Source: Gracilaria gracilis
Lineage: Eukaryota; Rhodophyta; Florideophyceae; Gracilariales; Gracilariaceae
Direction of reading: 5' to 3'
Length of the DNA: 64,000 nucleotides
NCBI GenBank assembly: GCA_030374805.1
Contig: JARGSG010000001.1
Location: 1,178,001-1,242,000, forward strand
Shown: one piece after another, positions 52,256 through 62,005 of the stretch
Position numbering within the stretch: position 1 is the stretch's first letter
Layout of the letters: each line of letters opens with the position of its first letter
Made by a program: the position numbers and the translations under genes
The notes under the pieces: model-generated
Database searches by the model: none
What the model saw: only the letters and a program-made list of their open reading frames with translations
What the model was told of the DNA's origin: nothing

Positions 52256-52980
52256 CGGGCAAAAGGGGTAAAGGAAAGAACAATGATTTCCTGACAACAG
52301 TCACAGAGGTTATGTTCTGCGTGAAAAAGCGTGGACGCAAAAGTCTCTTGCACCTCCGTCTGAAGACAGCTCAAACCAAGGTGAGGAATCGTTGAAGTTC
52401 CGTATTACCCTTGTATTACAACTTGTACTACAAGGCTTGCAGACGAACGAACGAACTGTATGTAACATTACCAGTATCTAAGAGGGCAGGTTAGCCCTAT
52501 GATAATGATACCAATGGTAGCGTTCCTACTTTTTTCAATTTATTGATGACATTTTGCCAGCTTCATCACGCAGGCATAGTTATGCTATCTAATGGAATCC
52601 GCATCGGAGTTGTGATGGACGATAGCTGCATTGCCCTCGTGTACTCAGACGTCCTTCTTTCTCATTATGACTGAGAAAGTTCGACACCTGGTTTCGAGAC
52701 GCTGGAGAACTATTGTTTTAGAGATAGTCCTCATTCAACGAAGGCCAAGAACTTTTATGGTCCCTGACTCGTTTACAAAAGTTTTAGGTTACACAGCTGT
52801 TGAATTGTAGCTGGCGGCTGTGGCATAGAGGTGCTGCAGGTGTTGGGTCCTCAGCCAACCTCTGCATATGAGAAACGATCGTACGTGTTTCATAAGAGAG
52901 AGAATATGTGTATCTCCTTGTCGATGATGCGACTATACGCGTACTTTACAATAAAAAGATTCTTACGACTTCAATCATCG
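52256..52980. other. Intergenic
   Basis: Contains an ATACCAATGGTAG motif (52508). No gene is seen. Confidence 0.55.
52508..52520. repeat. TACC-AAT-GGTA motif variant
   Basis: ATACCAATGGTAG, about 250 bp upstream of the start codon at 52255. Confidence 0.6.
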
Positions 52981-54929
52981 TCATCTATCAGTGGTAGGTA
53001 GAGCTTCGAACCCCTTCTGAGCGGAACTGCGCCGTCTGATGATGATGACAACACCCGCTACACATATGGCAATTAAAGAAGCAAAGGCCTTACCAGCCGT
53101 AAAGACCAACTGTCTCGACTTCCGAACTCTTCCAATATAAGTGCATCTCTTTGCAATACCAAACTCAACAGTCTCGTACTGGAGAATAGGTAGCGTTATG
53201 AGGATACGGCTTTCACCAATTCTTCTACAAACGAAGTGTAAAGATACTTCGAGAGAACTTTCAGGCCCAAGCGTATAACCAGAGTTGGACTCCGCTGACC
53301 ATCCTAGAGTGCTCTTAGCTCGTATACGTGGCTCCAGCGCTACGACTGTATCTGGATGCTCCACGGTTAAAGCGATTCTTCCGATATGCAACGAAGCCTC
53401 CGGAGACTGGATGTCAACATTGCTGTTCTGCACAAAAACTTTCCAGTCCGATTGATTCCCCGACAGGTGCAGATGTTCATCTGAATGTTCGGTTCCAATA
53501 TGTTGTATGCCTACCATGAAGCTGTGAGTTGGTTCCCCATTCTTGACAACATCTGAAGACCCCAATATAGACCCGACCTGAAGATTGGATGGCGTCTGTC
53601 CTCCGCAATCTGTAGCACGGTGCAATTAAAATGAGAGTCAGTAAATGTTACTCTTTCGAAATCGAGCGTGAAGACGAATAGTTGTTACGAACCTTTTATC
53701 CATGACGCTGTCACATTGTCAAACGGTGGGAATGCGACGCTTACATGTATCTCCGTAGACCCTTTTTGTTCGCAGTTGTACGATATTTGAAATAATGTTT
53801 CCTCCAAACCGTTGAGCACACCTCCAGACGGATGGTTTCCTCGAACAACAACCTCTGTGACTTCAGGTTTACTGCTAGTCACATATGGAGCCAGAAATGC
53901 TTGCTGCGCTCCTGGTTGCTGAAGCTTCAAGTAAACCTCCGTTGACACGTCATTTGGTGCGATAACAATTGCAGATGTTTCCGAGTTATTGAAATCGATT
54001 TTGCTAGTTGCTGAGTCCTTCTCGTGAATATAACCAAAGCTGATTTTATCGTTCTCGCCAGAAGAGCATGTCTTCATCCATGGGATAGACAGACTGGAGG
54101 TTTTCGAATCCCCGAAGCTCAAGTGAAGAGATAGATAGATAGATCCGGACGATCCAGCCTTGCAGTTGTATAAAACTACGACCTTAGCGGTTGAGGTGGC
54201 TTTGCTAACATCTGTAATAAAAATTCTTGGTTCTGCTATTTGATCGGCACCTTCCGGTGTGAAAAGAGTCGGTGGCTGTTTGTGGAATGCGTCCTCTATC
54301 AGATCACTGGATGTTAAGAAAGTCATCTCAAAGGCTATTCGATCGTTATACTCGTCATCTTGAAAGCACGTATCAGGCCCGATTGGAGCAACATTTTCTT
54401 TGATTTCCAACTTTGAGCATGAATTGAACAGTCCGACGAAGGCATTCTCTTTGAAGACCGGTTGGGTGAGAGGGCTTCCTAGCGCAGGCTTGGTTATATC
54501 AATATACAAAGTCTTCAACGGGGATGGGGCGATTGGAAGAACATGTGAATCATTCTTCGATGTTGTAGTACCTTCTCCGGAAGCTTTGATATCTGACAAA
54601 TCCTCGCCAGATTTAGATTTAGCGTCTTCCATCGTTGTAGAGGATTGCTCAGTTCCACTTGAACCGCTCTCAACTATGTCCTCGGTCGAGAGGTCTCCGG
54701 GGTTCGCTTCTTCTGAATCAGAAGCAGTACTTCTCCGAACGGGTTTTGTATTAAACACCGTCCGATGCAGGGTGTCGAAATATCCTGGGCTGACTTTCCC
54801 AACCTTTTCAAGACGAATAGAAGAACTGAATTCATGGTCATTAGGGAACTGTTGGTGCGCCTGACCAGAGAGAAGAACCGCAGCTAAAAGCACCCATACT
54901 AAACTTTGAGTAAATACAATCCCTGTCAT
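52981..54929 (-). CDS. Type I membrane protein with three cysteine modules (one intron)
   Basis: Exons 54929-53693 and 53609-52981 (minus) give 621 residues. It begins with a signal peptide (MTGIVFTQSLVWVLLAAVLL), has a Ser/Thr/acidic stretch (about 65-125), a large lumenal or extracellular region, and one C-terminal membrane helix (FASLIAICVAGVVIII) before a short RRRSS tail. Three copies of a module can be seen: VVLYNCKAGSSGSIYLSLHL to IPWMKTCSSG; FQISYNCEQKGSTEIHVSVA to ASWIKDCGG, spanning the splice junction; and LHFVCRRIGESRILITLPIL to GIAKRCTYIG. Each runs Cys, alternating beta strand, then Trp/Ala-x-Lys-x-Cys, probably one disulfide per beta-sandwich. Asn-x-Ser/Thr sites are present. 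The intron uses a GTTCGT donor. Family and function unknown. Confidence 0.75.
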
Positions 54930-55361
54930 TTTGAATTCAGTGAGGGGAGGAGGTTTTCGCTGTTTCGGGTACCACCGGCGAAAACTTCAGATTCACAGGT
55001 GACCGTGATGGTGGGTGGTTATATTCCTCTGTACTTCGGTAACATTACCAGGAATGCCGTTAGTTCCACAATTTTTCTGTATCCTTCAAGAGTTTGCCTC
55101 CAAGGTGTAGAGTTAGAAGAAGTATAAATCAAGGACAGACGACAGATTATGGAAAAGGAGAGTGTCTTCAATTACTTTATACAATATCAGGGTGAACGGC
55201 CTTGTTTAGCAATGGCGGATAGACGGACTGACGGTGCGGGAAAAAGACCTGCTAGCTTTGGACTTTCCTCGGAATTTTGATGGTGTTTGTGCTGCTACTG
55301 AAACCAAACAATTCAATCCTGTGTCAGACATTTGTGGTTTCTCTGACAAGGGTAGCGTTAC

Positions 55362-55392
55362 CCTACGTGTATCCTGTACGTGTACACGTAGG
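55362..55392. repeat. Hairpin, 10-bp stem
   Basis: CCTACGTGTA (55362-55371) pairs with TACACGTAGG (55383-55392), loop 11 bases. It is immediately upstream of the next hairpin. Confidence 0.8.
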
Positions 55393-55436
55393 CTATAAAA
55401 CCTGAACAAAAGTTTACTTTTGTTCAGGTTTTATAG
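55393..55436. repeat. Perfect hairpin, 20-bp stem, 4-nt loop
   Basis: The arm starting CTATAAAACCTGAACAAAAG at 55393 pairs without mismatch to 55417-55436 across the loop TTTA. It abuts the 10-bp hairpin ending at 55392. It lies 218 bp upstream of COX6B. Confidence 0.9.
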
Positions 55437-55653
55437 AAAATCTATCTACTTTCCTCGAGAATTTCAACCAGCGCCACGACTGCCCTGGCTGGTTGCTCCT
55501 ACAGTTTCCAAGTCGGGTTGTGTGGTCGTTGCATCTTGACCTGGCTACCGGATTGGCAGTCCTGTTCGAAGAGCCAGTCGCACTCACATTCTTTCACATC
55601 AGGGTCAGTCTTCGGCAAAGTCACCAGTTGCGTTTCAACCAGTTAGGTTCGCC

Positions 55654-55881
55654 ATGTCCGATGTAACGATCCAAGTTCGAACGGCTCCGCGCGACAGGCG
55701 CTTTCCAACCACAAATCAAACAAATCATTGTTGGGCGAGGTACATTGAATTCCACGCCTGCGTGAAAAAGAGGGGTGAGGACGATCCCGAATGCGAAAAG
55801 TTTAAGCGTTGGTACATGTCTCTGTGCCCCACCGAATGGGTAGGTCAAGCATACTCTGCACCCCCGCGTGACATCGAATAA
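55654..55881 (+). CDS. COX6B: Cytochrome c oxidase subunit 6B
   Basis: A 75-residue protein with the twin cysteine motif of the family: CWARYIEFHAC (C-x9-C) and CEKFKRWYMSLC (C-x10-C), plus RFPTTNQTNHCW before and PTEWVGQAY after. It folds as a CHCH helical hairpin with two disulfides, imported into the intermembrane space by the Mia40 route, and caps complex IV near the dimer interface. Length matches the short form of the family. The start is the ATG in gccATGtcc. Firm assignment. Confidence 0.96.
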   Translation: MSDVTIQVRTAPRDRRFPTTNQTNHCWARYIEFHACVKKRGEDDPECEKFKRWYMSLCPTEWVGQAYSAPPRDIE

Positions 55882-56234
55882 GTGCGAAATTGAACGCACA
55901 GAGCTTACGTCTTGATGCAACAAAACTAACTCTGGCTGTCCTTTGATTTACATTGCGCCGCAGGTGGAGAAATGGGATACCCTAAAGGAAGAAGGGCGTT
56001 TCCCGGGACCCGAATGAACACTAAGTCCCTAAGTGTTGAAAAGCGAGAAAACCGTATCTCGCAGAATGAGTTTCTCAGACAAAGGTTTGGCTAAATGTAT
56101 GGAGCAATATCAGCGACAACGCATCATATTATTTATACGCAACGGAACCTATGTTCCAGCTTTAAAAGTGTAAACAGATCGGACGAGATTCTCAATATAC
56201 AGATGACGGATGAAAAACGATAGAACATGATGCT
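55882..56234. other. Intergenic between convergent genes
   Basis: Nothing notable is seen. Confidence 0.5.
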
Positions 56235-57404
56235 CTAGAGTACTTTTAAGCCCGGAAAAGCTTCGCAAAGCTGTGCCCTAGTCAACCACCTCTTTTCGGA
56301 AACTCCAGGAATCCATTGCAACTCAAGTCCAGCGACTTGTCCACCTCGGAGCCTAGATATGCGGTCCAAAGCGCCACGCAATCGACAAATAACGGTGGCT
56401 TCTTCGTCATAGCAAGCAAGATCCACTCCTTCAGTTGTTGCGACAACTATTGTCACGACGCCGTATTTTCGTGACGACGCTGGAGCATTCTGGCTACAGT
56501 TCTGAATACGATCGACACGGTGCGCTTCTATCTCAACATGTCCAGCAAATCGCTTTTCTGCGCACCTCATGTCTTCAGCGAGGAATACGTCGACCTTTGG
56601 GGCAAACTTTCTAGAATCTTCGAGCAACCTTTCTTCGCTTAAGAGAATTCTTGCCGCCTCACGTGCAGCGCAAGCCATTCCATCAGGACTCAGCAAGTTG
56701 ACTTTGTTCTCAAGCTCTTGTAGCTTTTCCATCATGCTCCCGCGCTCGGATACGCAAAAAGGAATATGTATAGAAACGACAGAACAAATCTCCTGATCTT
56801 CGCGCATGGGTTCGCTCACTCGTGGTTTTCGCTTCCGCGCTGCATTTCTTAGCAGTACTGATCCAGATGTGAGTGCGCTGACGCTCACAAGCCCCAGTGC
56901 CGTAGGGCGCAAAGCCATAGCCCTAGTGGTGCGATGAGGGTATATAGAATGCCTCATTCGAACTGCAGCCCATTCGGGCATTGCGTTCATCTTCCCCTGA
57001 TAGTTCGTAGTGTTGCTGTGTGATGGGACGCTTGGGGCGTTTTGACTTGGATAGAAGCCAGGCCCTGTCTGCAGTTTCTTCTCGGGCATAACGCGAAGGA
57101 GCGTTCCCTCAGGTGTCATTGTACCGTAGTTGTTTCGCATTTCGGGAGCTATCTGTATTGAATGAGTTGTATCCGTGTCCTGATGAACTGCCAACACTGG
57201 AGCAGGGGGTTTAATCGAAAGACAAGTCAGAGCAGCGAACGCTGCCGCAAGAAGAGGCGATTTCTTGACATCTGGCTTTTGAGAGCACATGCTAGGCGAC
57301 GGATACATGGACCTTGTCTCGGCATGCCGTGAATCGAAATAACCATGTTGGTATAACTTTGAATTAGATGGAAGAAAGGAACTCAAAAACGCTTGACAAA
57401 CCAT
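56235..57404 (-). CDS. DUF1517 membrane protein, probably plastid
   Basis: A 389-residue intronless protein. The N-terminus is Ser-rich and basic (transit-peptide-like), with a hydrophobic stretch LLAAAFAALTCLSI near 50-64 and a second, TALGLVSVSALTSGSVLL, near 168-185. The C-terminal 190 residues carry the DUF1517 pattern: LQELENKVNLLSPDGMACAA, REAARILLSEERLLEDSRKF, then YGVVTIVVATTEGVDL, LRGGQVAGLELQWIPG and the terminal FPGLKVL. DUF1517 proteins are found in cyanobacteria and plastids; their role is not established. Here the usual Gly-rich membrane linker is replaced by a longer Asn/Pro/Ser-rich spacer (85-165). Confidence 0.75.
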   Translation of the reverse strand: MVCQAFLSSFLPSNSKLYQHGYFDSRHAETRSMYPSPSMCSQKPDVKKSPLLAAAFAALTCLSIKPPAPVLAVHQDTDTTHSIQIAPEMRNNYGTMTPEGTLLRVMPEKKLQTGPGFYPSQNAPSVPSHSNTTNYQGKMNAMPEWAAVRMRHSIYPHRTTRAMALRPTALGLVSVSALTSGSVLLRNAARKRKPRVSEPMREDQEICSVVSIHIPFCVSERGSMMEKLQELENKVNLLSPDGMACAAREAARILLSEERLLEDSRKFAPKVDVFLAEDMRCAEKRFAGHVEIEAHRVDRIQNCSQNAPASSRKYGVVTIVVATTEGVDLACYDEEATVICRLRGALDRISRLRGGQVAGLELQWIPGVSEKRWLTRAQLCEAFPGLKVL

Positions 57405-57864
57405 GTTTAGAAGTCTTTGACGTTAGGTGAAGTTGACCGGGCCTTAATGAAGATTCCAGTTCCCAAGAAGTGATTGTCGACCTCGTTATATTCTCGCAGG
57501 CTCCTACCCGACAAAAACCAATAAAGAAAATGCAACTGTTCAAATGTGATGATGTACTTCGAGCGTTGGCGAAGGTCCGGGGCCAGCGCCGGCTCAGTAA
57601 ACACTACGATTGTGATGGGAATTCTAAGTGACTTCGACGAAGGGACGTGTCACACTTATCGAAGAATTGACGGCAATGGCTTCTTGCAGAGTCGAGGTGG
57701 TGCCTGCGTTAAACGCTATTTGCAAGGCCGAGTTCGATAACTGGAGCATGAATTCTTGCGACAGGTGACACAAGAGCCAGTAGCGTACGCGCATGTGCCG
57801 GCAGGTGACGTTGCAGAGAAGCGTCTGCGATTGAGTACGAAAAGATCTGAGTACTCCTTTTCTG

Positions 57865-57883
57865 GTAGATACCAAGGGTAGCA
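57865..57883. repeat. GGTA-GATACCAAGGGTAGC motif
   Basis: Overlapping GGTAGATACC and TACC-AAG-GGTA, again with a 9-bp pitch between arms. Confidence 0.7.
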
Positions 57884-58438
57884 TAGAAGATATTCTTATT
57901 ATTGAGGCATGGACGAACAAGAGAAGATGCGGCGGCGCTTTTTCACAACCTCGACTTGCAAACGTGAGGTCCAGAGGCCTGATATACATTTGCAGGGTCC
58001 GATCCTCGGGCTGCCAAGTGCCATGCCTCCATTGGGGAACATGGATGCGCCATTTCATCTTCCACTAGTCCGGCAGAGCTACGGGTGCTGTAAGTTACAA
58101 CAGCATTATACCTTCGTAGTGCTGTACGAAGTTCGTAGATACCCGCACAAGAGGAGTTCAAAAAGGCAGTGGAGGATGAGGTGGCGCACGCATGTTCTGT
58201 ATGACGGTTTCTTTTCAATACACGGTACACGTACAGGACTGTACCTCGACGTGGACACGTGAGAGCTACTGCGAAGGATTGAGACAAGGATCTATTTCGG
58301 GTTGTTGCGTTTTCTTTTTGGGACTGTCAGCGTTCTCGCCTACAAGGATTTGTTCTCTGTTCTCAGGAGAGCGCGCCGAGACAAAGGTAAAGCCGCAAAG
58401 CCAGGGGTAAGAGGGTTAACTTTGGCCTCTCAACCTTC

Positions 58439-58450
58439 TACCGTTGGTAC
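58439..58450. repeat. TACCGTTGGTAC motif
   Basis: Preceded by AACCTTC, the same flank seen at about 30541 next to TACCCTTG. About 240 bp beyond the stop codon of the dehydrogenase gene. Confidence 0.75.
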
Positions 58451-58685
58451 ATAATCACCTGAAAAGGACCACCCATGAGAATGACACCATCAGTTGTAGG
58501 GCGTCATAGTGATCATGTCTAATAGCGATATCGCTCAAGAGCGGAAGATACGACCAAACACTTCACAATCTTGTCTTGTCGTTTAGCCCTTCTATTGCAC
58601 GTCCGCGCGCGCTCCTTGATCATGTTCCTCATGTTTTCGAGCGGAGTTAGAATCATGATGAACCTCACTCTCTTTTGAAAACGAT

Positions 58686-60044
58686 CTATGCCGGTACAAT
58701 TCGCAAGCCCATGTGCATTGGTATTCTATTGCGCGTATCGATAACAATGCCCTGGAAACCCTCCAAGAAAGAATACTTGCCGAAGCGGTCATGGTGTGTT
58801 ACCAATATCATAGCATCGAACTCATGCGTCCTTGAGCTCAGACACGCTTCTGGCACACTCTCTTTCATTGACAGCTCAGAGTGTTTCCGGGTATGGCAAA
58901 CCACTGGAACATTTGGGTCGTAGTATTCCACGTGCGCGCCCAAAGCGCGCAATTCTTCCCATATGACAAGGGACGGCGCTTCTCGAATGTCGTCCACATT
59001 AGGCTTGTACGCTATACCCAAAAGCAAGATCACACTTCCATTAACACACTTTCTGTCATCATTGAGGGCGTCCTGAGTGCGTTTCACTACTCTCAACGGC
59101 ATTCGAGCATTTGTTTTAGCAGCAAGCTCTATGAAACTGCACGGAGCCCCGGTTTCTTTTGCTTTCCATGTTAGATAGAACGGGTCAATCGGGATACAGT
59201 GCCCTCCAATGCCAGGCCCAGGATCAAACCGTTGAAATCCGAATGGTTTTGTTCCAGCCGCATCTAACACCTCCCAAATGTCAACGTCCATACTCTCAAA
59301 AACGAGTTTTAGTTCATTTACCAAAGCGATATTAACCGCTCGGTATGTGTTTTCTAGGAGCTTTGCACACTCTGCTACCCGTGCAGAGGATACGCGAACA
59401 GGGTTTTGGAACCCTCCATTCTTGTACAGCTCTTCCACCAAAACGGACGACTTTGGGTCAACGCCACCCACCAGTTTCGGAATATTGTGAGTTTTGTACA
59501 CCGCATTAGCCGGATCCTCCCGCTCAGGGGAGAACGCAACAAAGAAGTCCGCTCCAATTTTGAGACCTGATGTTGAAAGTATATTAACTAGATCGGTATC
59601 TGTAGCCCCCGGGTACGTTGTCGACTCCAAAACTATGAGAGTGTTGGGTCTAATGATCTTCGCGATAGACGACGCTGTGGAAAACACATATGACATATCA
59701 GGCTCGTCATGGCTACCGACAGGGGTTGGTAAACATATGATGAGAACTTGGCAATTCTCAAGTTTGTTGAAATCTGTAGTTGCGGTGAAACGTGAGGATT
59801 GGGACAGCTTCTTAGCTATATCTGGTTCCATATGGCGAATGTAAGATATTCCTCTCTTGAGCCTCTCGATCTTAAGTACATCGACGTCATAGCCGACTAA
59901 TTTGTAACCAGAATCATGAAGAAGATTCGCAAGAGGAAGACCGACGTAACCGAGCCCAATAACCCCAATACAGGCATCTTTGGATTTCAGAAGAGCAAGA
60001 AGGACTTCAAAAGAAGAGGTTTTGGAGTTTTCATTTGAATTCAT
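58686..60044 (-). CDS. UDP-N-acetylglucosamine/mannosaminuronate-type nucleotide-sugar dehydrogenase
   Basis: A 452-residue intronless protein. The NAD-binding motif GVIGLGYVGLPLANLLHDSG is at about 25-44; PTPVGSHDEPDMSYV and VLESTTYPGATDTDLVN follow. The central dimer helix includes CAKLLENTYRAVNIALVNEL. The catalytic Cys lies in GPGIGGHCIPIDPFYLTWKA (near residue 282), and the C-terminal nucleotide domain has LGIAYKPNVDDIREAPSLVI. The IPIDPFYLTWKA wording is that of bacterial WbpA/WecC-type enzymes (UDP-GlcNAc or UDP-ManNAc oxidation) rather than the animal/plant UDP-glucose dehydrogenase (from memory of the families). It makes a uronic-acid sugar nucleotide by two NAD-dependent oxidations, presumably in the cytosol, for extracellular polysaccharide. 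Bacterial ancestry is likely. The start is the ATG at 60044. Confidence 0.88.
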   Translation of the reverse strand: MNSNENSKTSSFEVLLALLKSKDACIGVIGLGYVGLPLANLLHDSGYKLVGYDVDVLKIERLKRGISYIRHMEPDIAKKLSQSSRFTATTDFNKLENCQVLIICLPTPVGSHDEPDMSYVFSTASSIAKIIRPNTLIVLESTTYPGATDTDLVNILSTSGLKIGADFFVAFSPEREDPANAVYKTHNIPKLVGGVDPKSSVLVEELYKNGGFQNPVRVSSARVAECAKLLENTYRAVNIALVNELKLVFESMDVDIWEVLDAAGTKPFGFQRFDPGPGIGGHCIPIDPFYLTWKAKETGAPCSFIELAAKTNARMPLRVVKRTQDALNDDRKCVNGSVILLLGIAYKPNVDDIREAPSLVIWEELRALGAHVEYYDPNVPVVCHTRKHSELSMKESVPEACLSSRTHEFDAMILVTHHDRFGKYSFLEGFQGIVIDTRNRIPMHMGLRIVPA

Positions 60045-60750
60045 CACCAGTGACTTTGCTTCGCTTCCCCAGAGACGGAGAGAGACGGGCTAAGAAAGCT
60101 CAGAGCTGTCGTCGTACTCACATCCAATTGACTCTTAACCCTTTAAGCACTTCCTCGGAGTGTGCAGAAGCGGGTATGGAGAGATTTCTAGAGTACGCCT
60201 TGTACCGCCCACGATAATAGTGCGTACAGCTTCGTGGGATGGCCTTCTCCTCGTATCTGGGTAAGTTACGTGTGATCTGTCAGAGGGCTAGCGGTGCGCT
60301 AGATAAGGTTAGAACGTTACCTTTCGCGGCGTCATTTGTCTTGTAGCAGACCATTGTTCCCCTGCATTTCAAGCACCAGTGAGATGTTCCTGAGAAATGT
60401 GATCTGGTGGTGGTTTTTTTTATTGGATTTAGCCACTTTGGCCCAGCAACCAATTCCCGCAGCTGAAGCCGGGAGCGCTAGGTTACTTGCCTTCCCCAAC
60501 AATGCACAGAGAGAACAGACGTATCTACAAGGGCATTTCAAAAGGTTGTGGCTCTACGAATCTCATAGAGCTCGTGAGATTCTAATGGAATCTTGGATCC
60601 AAGAGGATCAGGCTTTTGCCCAAATTCCTAACCACAGCTTCTGGTTTCCACAAACCACAACGTCTGCTTTCAAACCGCATGATATAATACAAAATCGAAA
60701 TGATCTTTACTTCACCATGTTTCTTTTCAGAAGAGCATATTCTTGCAGTT
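60045..60750. other. Divergent intergenic region with a candidate spliced gene
   Basis: About 200 bp separate the dehydrogenase start from a candidate plus-strand gene at 60239 (listed). Apart from that, nothing is seen. Confidence 0.4.
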
Positions 60751-60773
60751 TCAACCGCGGTCTGTTCTATTAG
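60239..60773 (+). CDS. Candidate small spliced gene, 3' structure unresolved
   Basis: ATG at 60239 in MAFSSYL, then a strong GTAAGT donor at 60261. A T-rich acceptor (TTGGATTTAG) ends at 60432, after which the frame reads ATLAQQPIPAAEAGSARLLA, FPNNAQREQTYLQGHFKRLW and LYESHRAREILMES. This joins in frame and looks like protein with helices. A further acceptor (TTTCTTTTCAG near 60730) suggests another exon. The stop at 60773 applies if no further intron is used. No family is recognised. It would converge with, and overlap by about 20 bp, the cyclotransferase gene. Confidence 0.35.
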
Positions 60774-61266
60774 TATACTTATGCGCCATTTCAGTCATAT
60801 ATACGTCCGTGCAGGGTAGAGTGAGCAGACGTTTGACGGTCCATTTATGCGCCCATGAGGGTCCAGCATTCGATGGATCTCTGAAGTACACATTTGCTGC
60901 AACGGTCTGCCCCGTAGAAAGCTCTCCCTTATATTCAGAAAGCTGGCTGATGATAACTTCTGTAGGTTTGACGAAGTAAAACCCCGTGTCAACTCCTTCA
61001 AACTGGTCCAAAGCCTTTGCACTTTCCCTGTCCACAAGAATAAGTTCACCGGATACCCGTTTTGCTCCTTGGTGATTTGTGACATCGATCATGAAAGGAA
61101 CATGATACTCTGTGTCGACAACCATTGGAAACGGATGTTTCGTTATCGCCTCTCCGACATAGGTGGCGCATTGCGGAATCTGAGCTTCGTTCGGAAACCC
61201 GCGCTTCAGAGTGCCATATACAAAGTAAAGCAGCCGTCCGTCTTTATCGGCAGTAGGCGATATCAT
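60751..61266 (-). CDS. Gamma-glutamylcyclotransferase-like (GGCT/AIG2 family) protein
   Basis: A 171-residue protein. FVYGTLKRGFPN (about 16-27) is the substrate-binding YGxLxxG loop as found in gamma-glutamylaminecyclotransferases (GGACT/AIG2-like). KRVSGELILVD and ALDQFEGVDTGFYF, with the general-acid Glu near residue 90, complete the barrel fold. Members release 5-oxoproline from gamma-glutamyl amines or peptides. The C-terminal tail (MAHKYTNRTDRG) is variable. The ATG at 61266 is chosen; a GTG two codons upstream is not a likely start in a eukaryote. Confidence 0.85.
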   Translation of the reverse strand: MISPTADKDGRLLYFVYGTLKRGFPNEAQIPQCATYVGEAITKHPFPMVVDTEYHVPFMIDVTNHQGAKRVSGELILVDRESAKALDQFEGVDTGFYFVKPTEVIISQLSEYKGELSTGQTVAANVYFRDPSNAGPSWAHKWTVKRLLTLPCTDVYMTEMAHKYTNRTDRG

Positions 61267-61403
61267 TCTCACGCCACATGTACTAGCTCTGGATTTCTTG
61301 GGCTGATATCGTAGAGCTTTCCTGACTCCGGGATCCCAGCGTCCAGGAATCCTAGAACAGATGATAAACCCGATTTTGAAAAACTAAATGGTTTGTGATG
61401 GTG

Positions 61404-61418
61404 CTACCCTTGGTAACC
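61404..61418. repeat. CTACC-CTT-GGTAAC motif
   Basis: CTACCCTTGGTAACC, about 138 bp upstream of the cyclotransferase start codon. Confidence 0.7.
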
Positions 61419-61990
61419 CTATGTGCTGGCGTTTTCTTGAAGCCGGAAATCGAGAGACCAATTCGCGGTGGTGTTCGTCGCTATGACAAAATCATACCTG
61501 TACGTGTAGATATTCTGACCTGGGTCTTTCTGGAATTGGAAGGTAGATAGGTTCTTCTAGATAACTTACCCTTGTAACCGGTTTGAGTAACTCCTGCGAT
61601 ACGGTGGATAGAATTCGTTAAATGATAAATATAAATCTTATGGATCGATCAACGCCGTTGATTCAACGGAGATAGCACAGCCTGCTATGGCAGAGCTTCC
61701 GAGGTTTGTTTCGAAGATACGTGTACAACTGTAAATGCATCAAACACATTCCATTCATTTGATTGGACAAAAGAACATGAATGGCAACTGCTATCCTGTA
61801 TCCTACCTGGATGCATGAACGTTGCAGGTGCTTAAAAAGTCAACGTTTTACACAGCTGGACACCAGACTGGACACATGGACCCATAGTCAAGGTTGGATA
61901 CCAGGACAGAGTAGATAGAGGGGCCAGCGCCACTGTGGGGCAAGTTCATGTTCCAGATTTCGTTTTCGACGATCAATGGAAGGAAGTTTC

Positions 61991-62005
61991 GTACCCTTGG
62001 TACCC
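61991..62005. repeat. GTACC-CTT-GGTAC motif
   Basis: GTACCCTTGGTACCC, directly followed by TTGTAGTC. About 310 bp upstream of the gene starting at 62318. Confidence 0.8.

Larger units (their letters stand above)
54930..55653. other. Divergent intergenic region with stacked hairpins
   Basis: Lies between the membrane-protein gene and COX6B. It contains two adjacent hairpins and a GGTAGCGTTACC near-palindrome at 55351-55362. Confidence 0.6.
57405..58685. other. Intergenic
   Basis: Carries two palindromic motifs (57865, 58439), the second preceded by AACCTTC. Small frames are unrecognised. No gene is seen. Confidence 0.55.
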
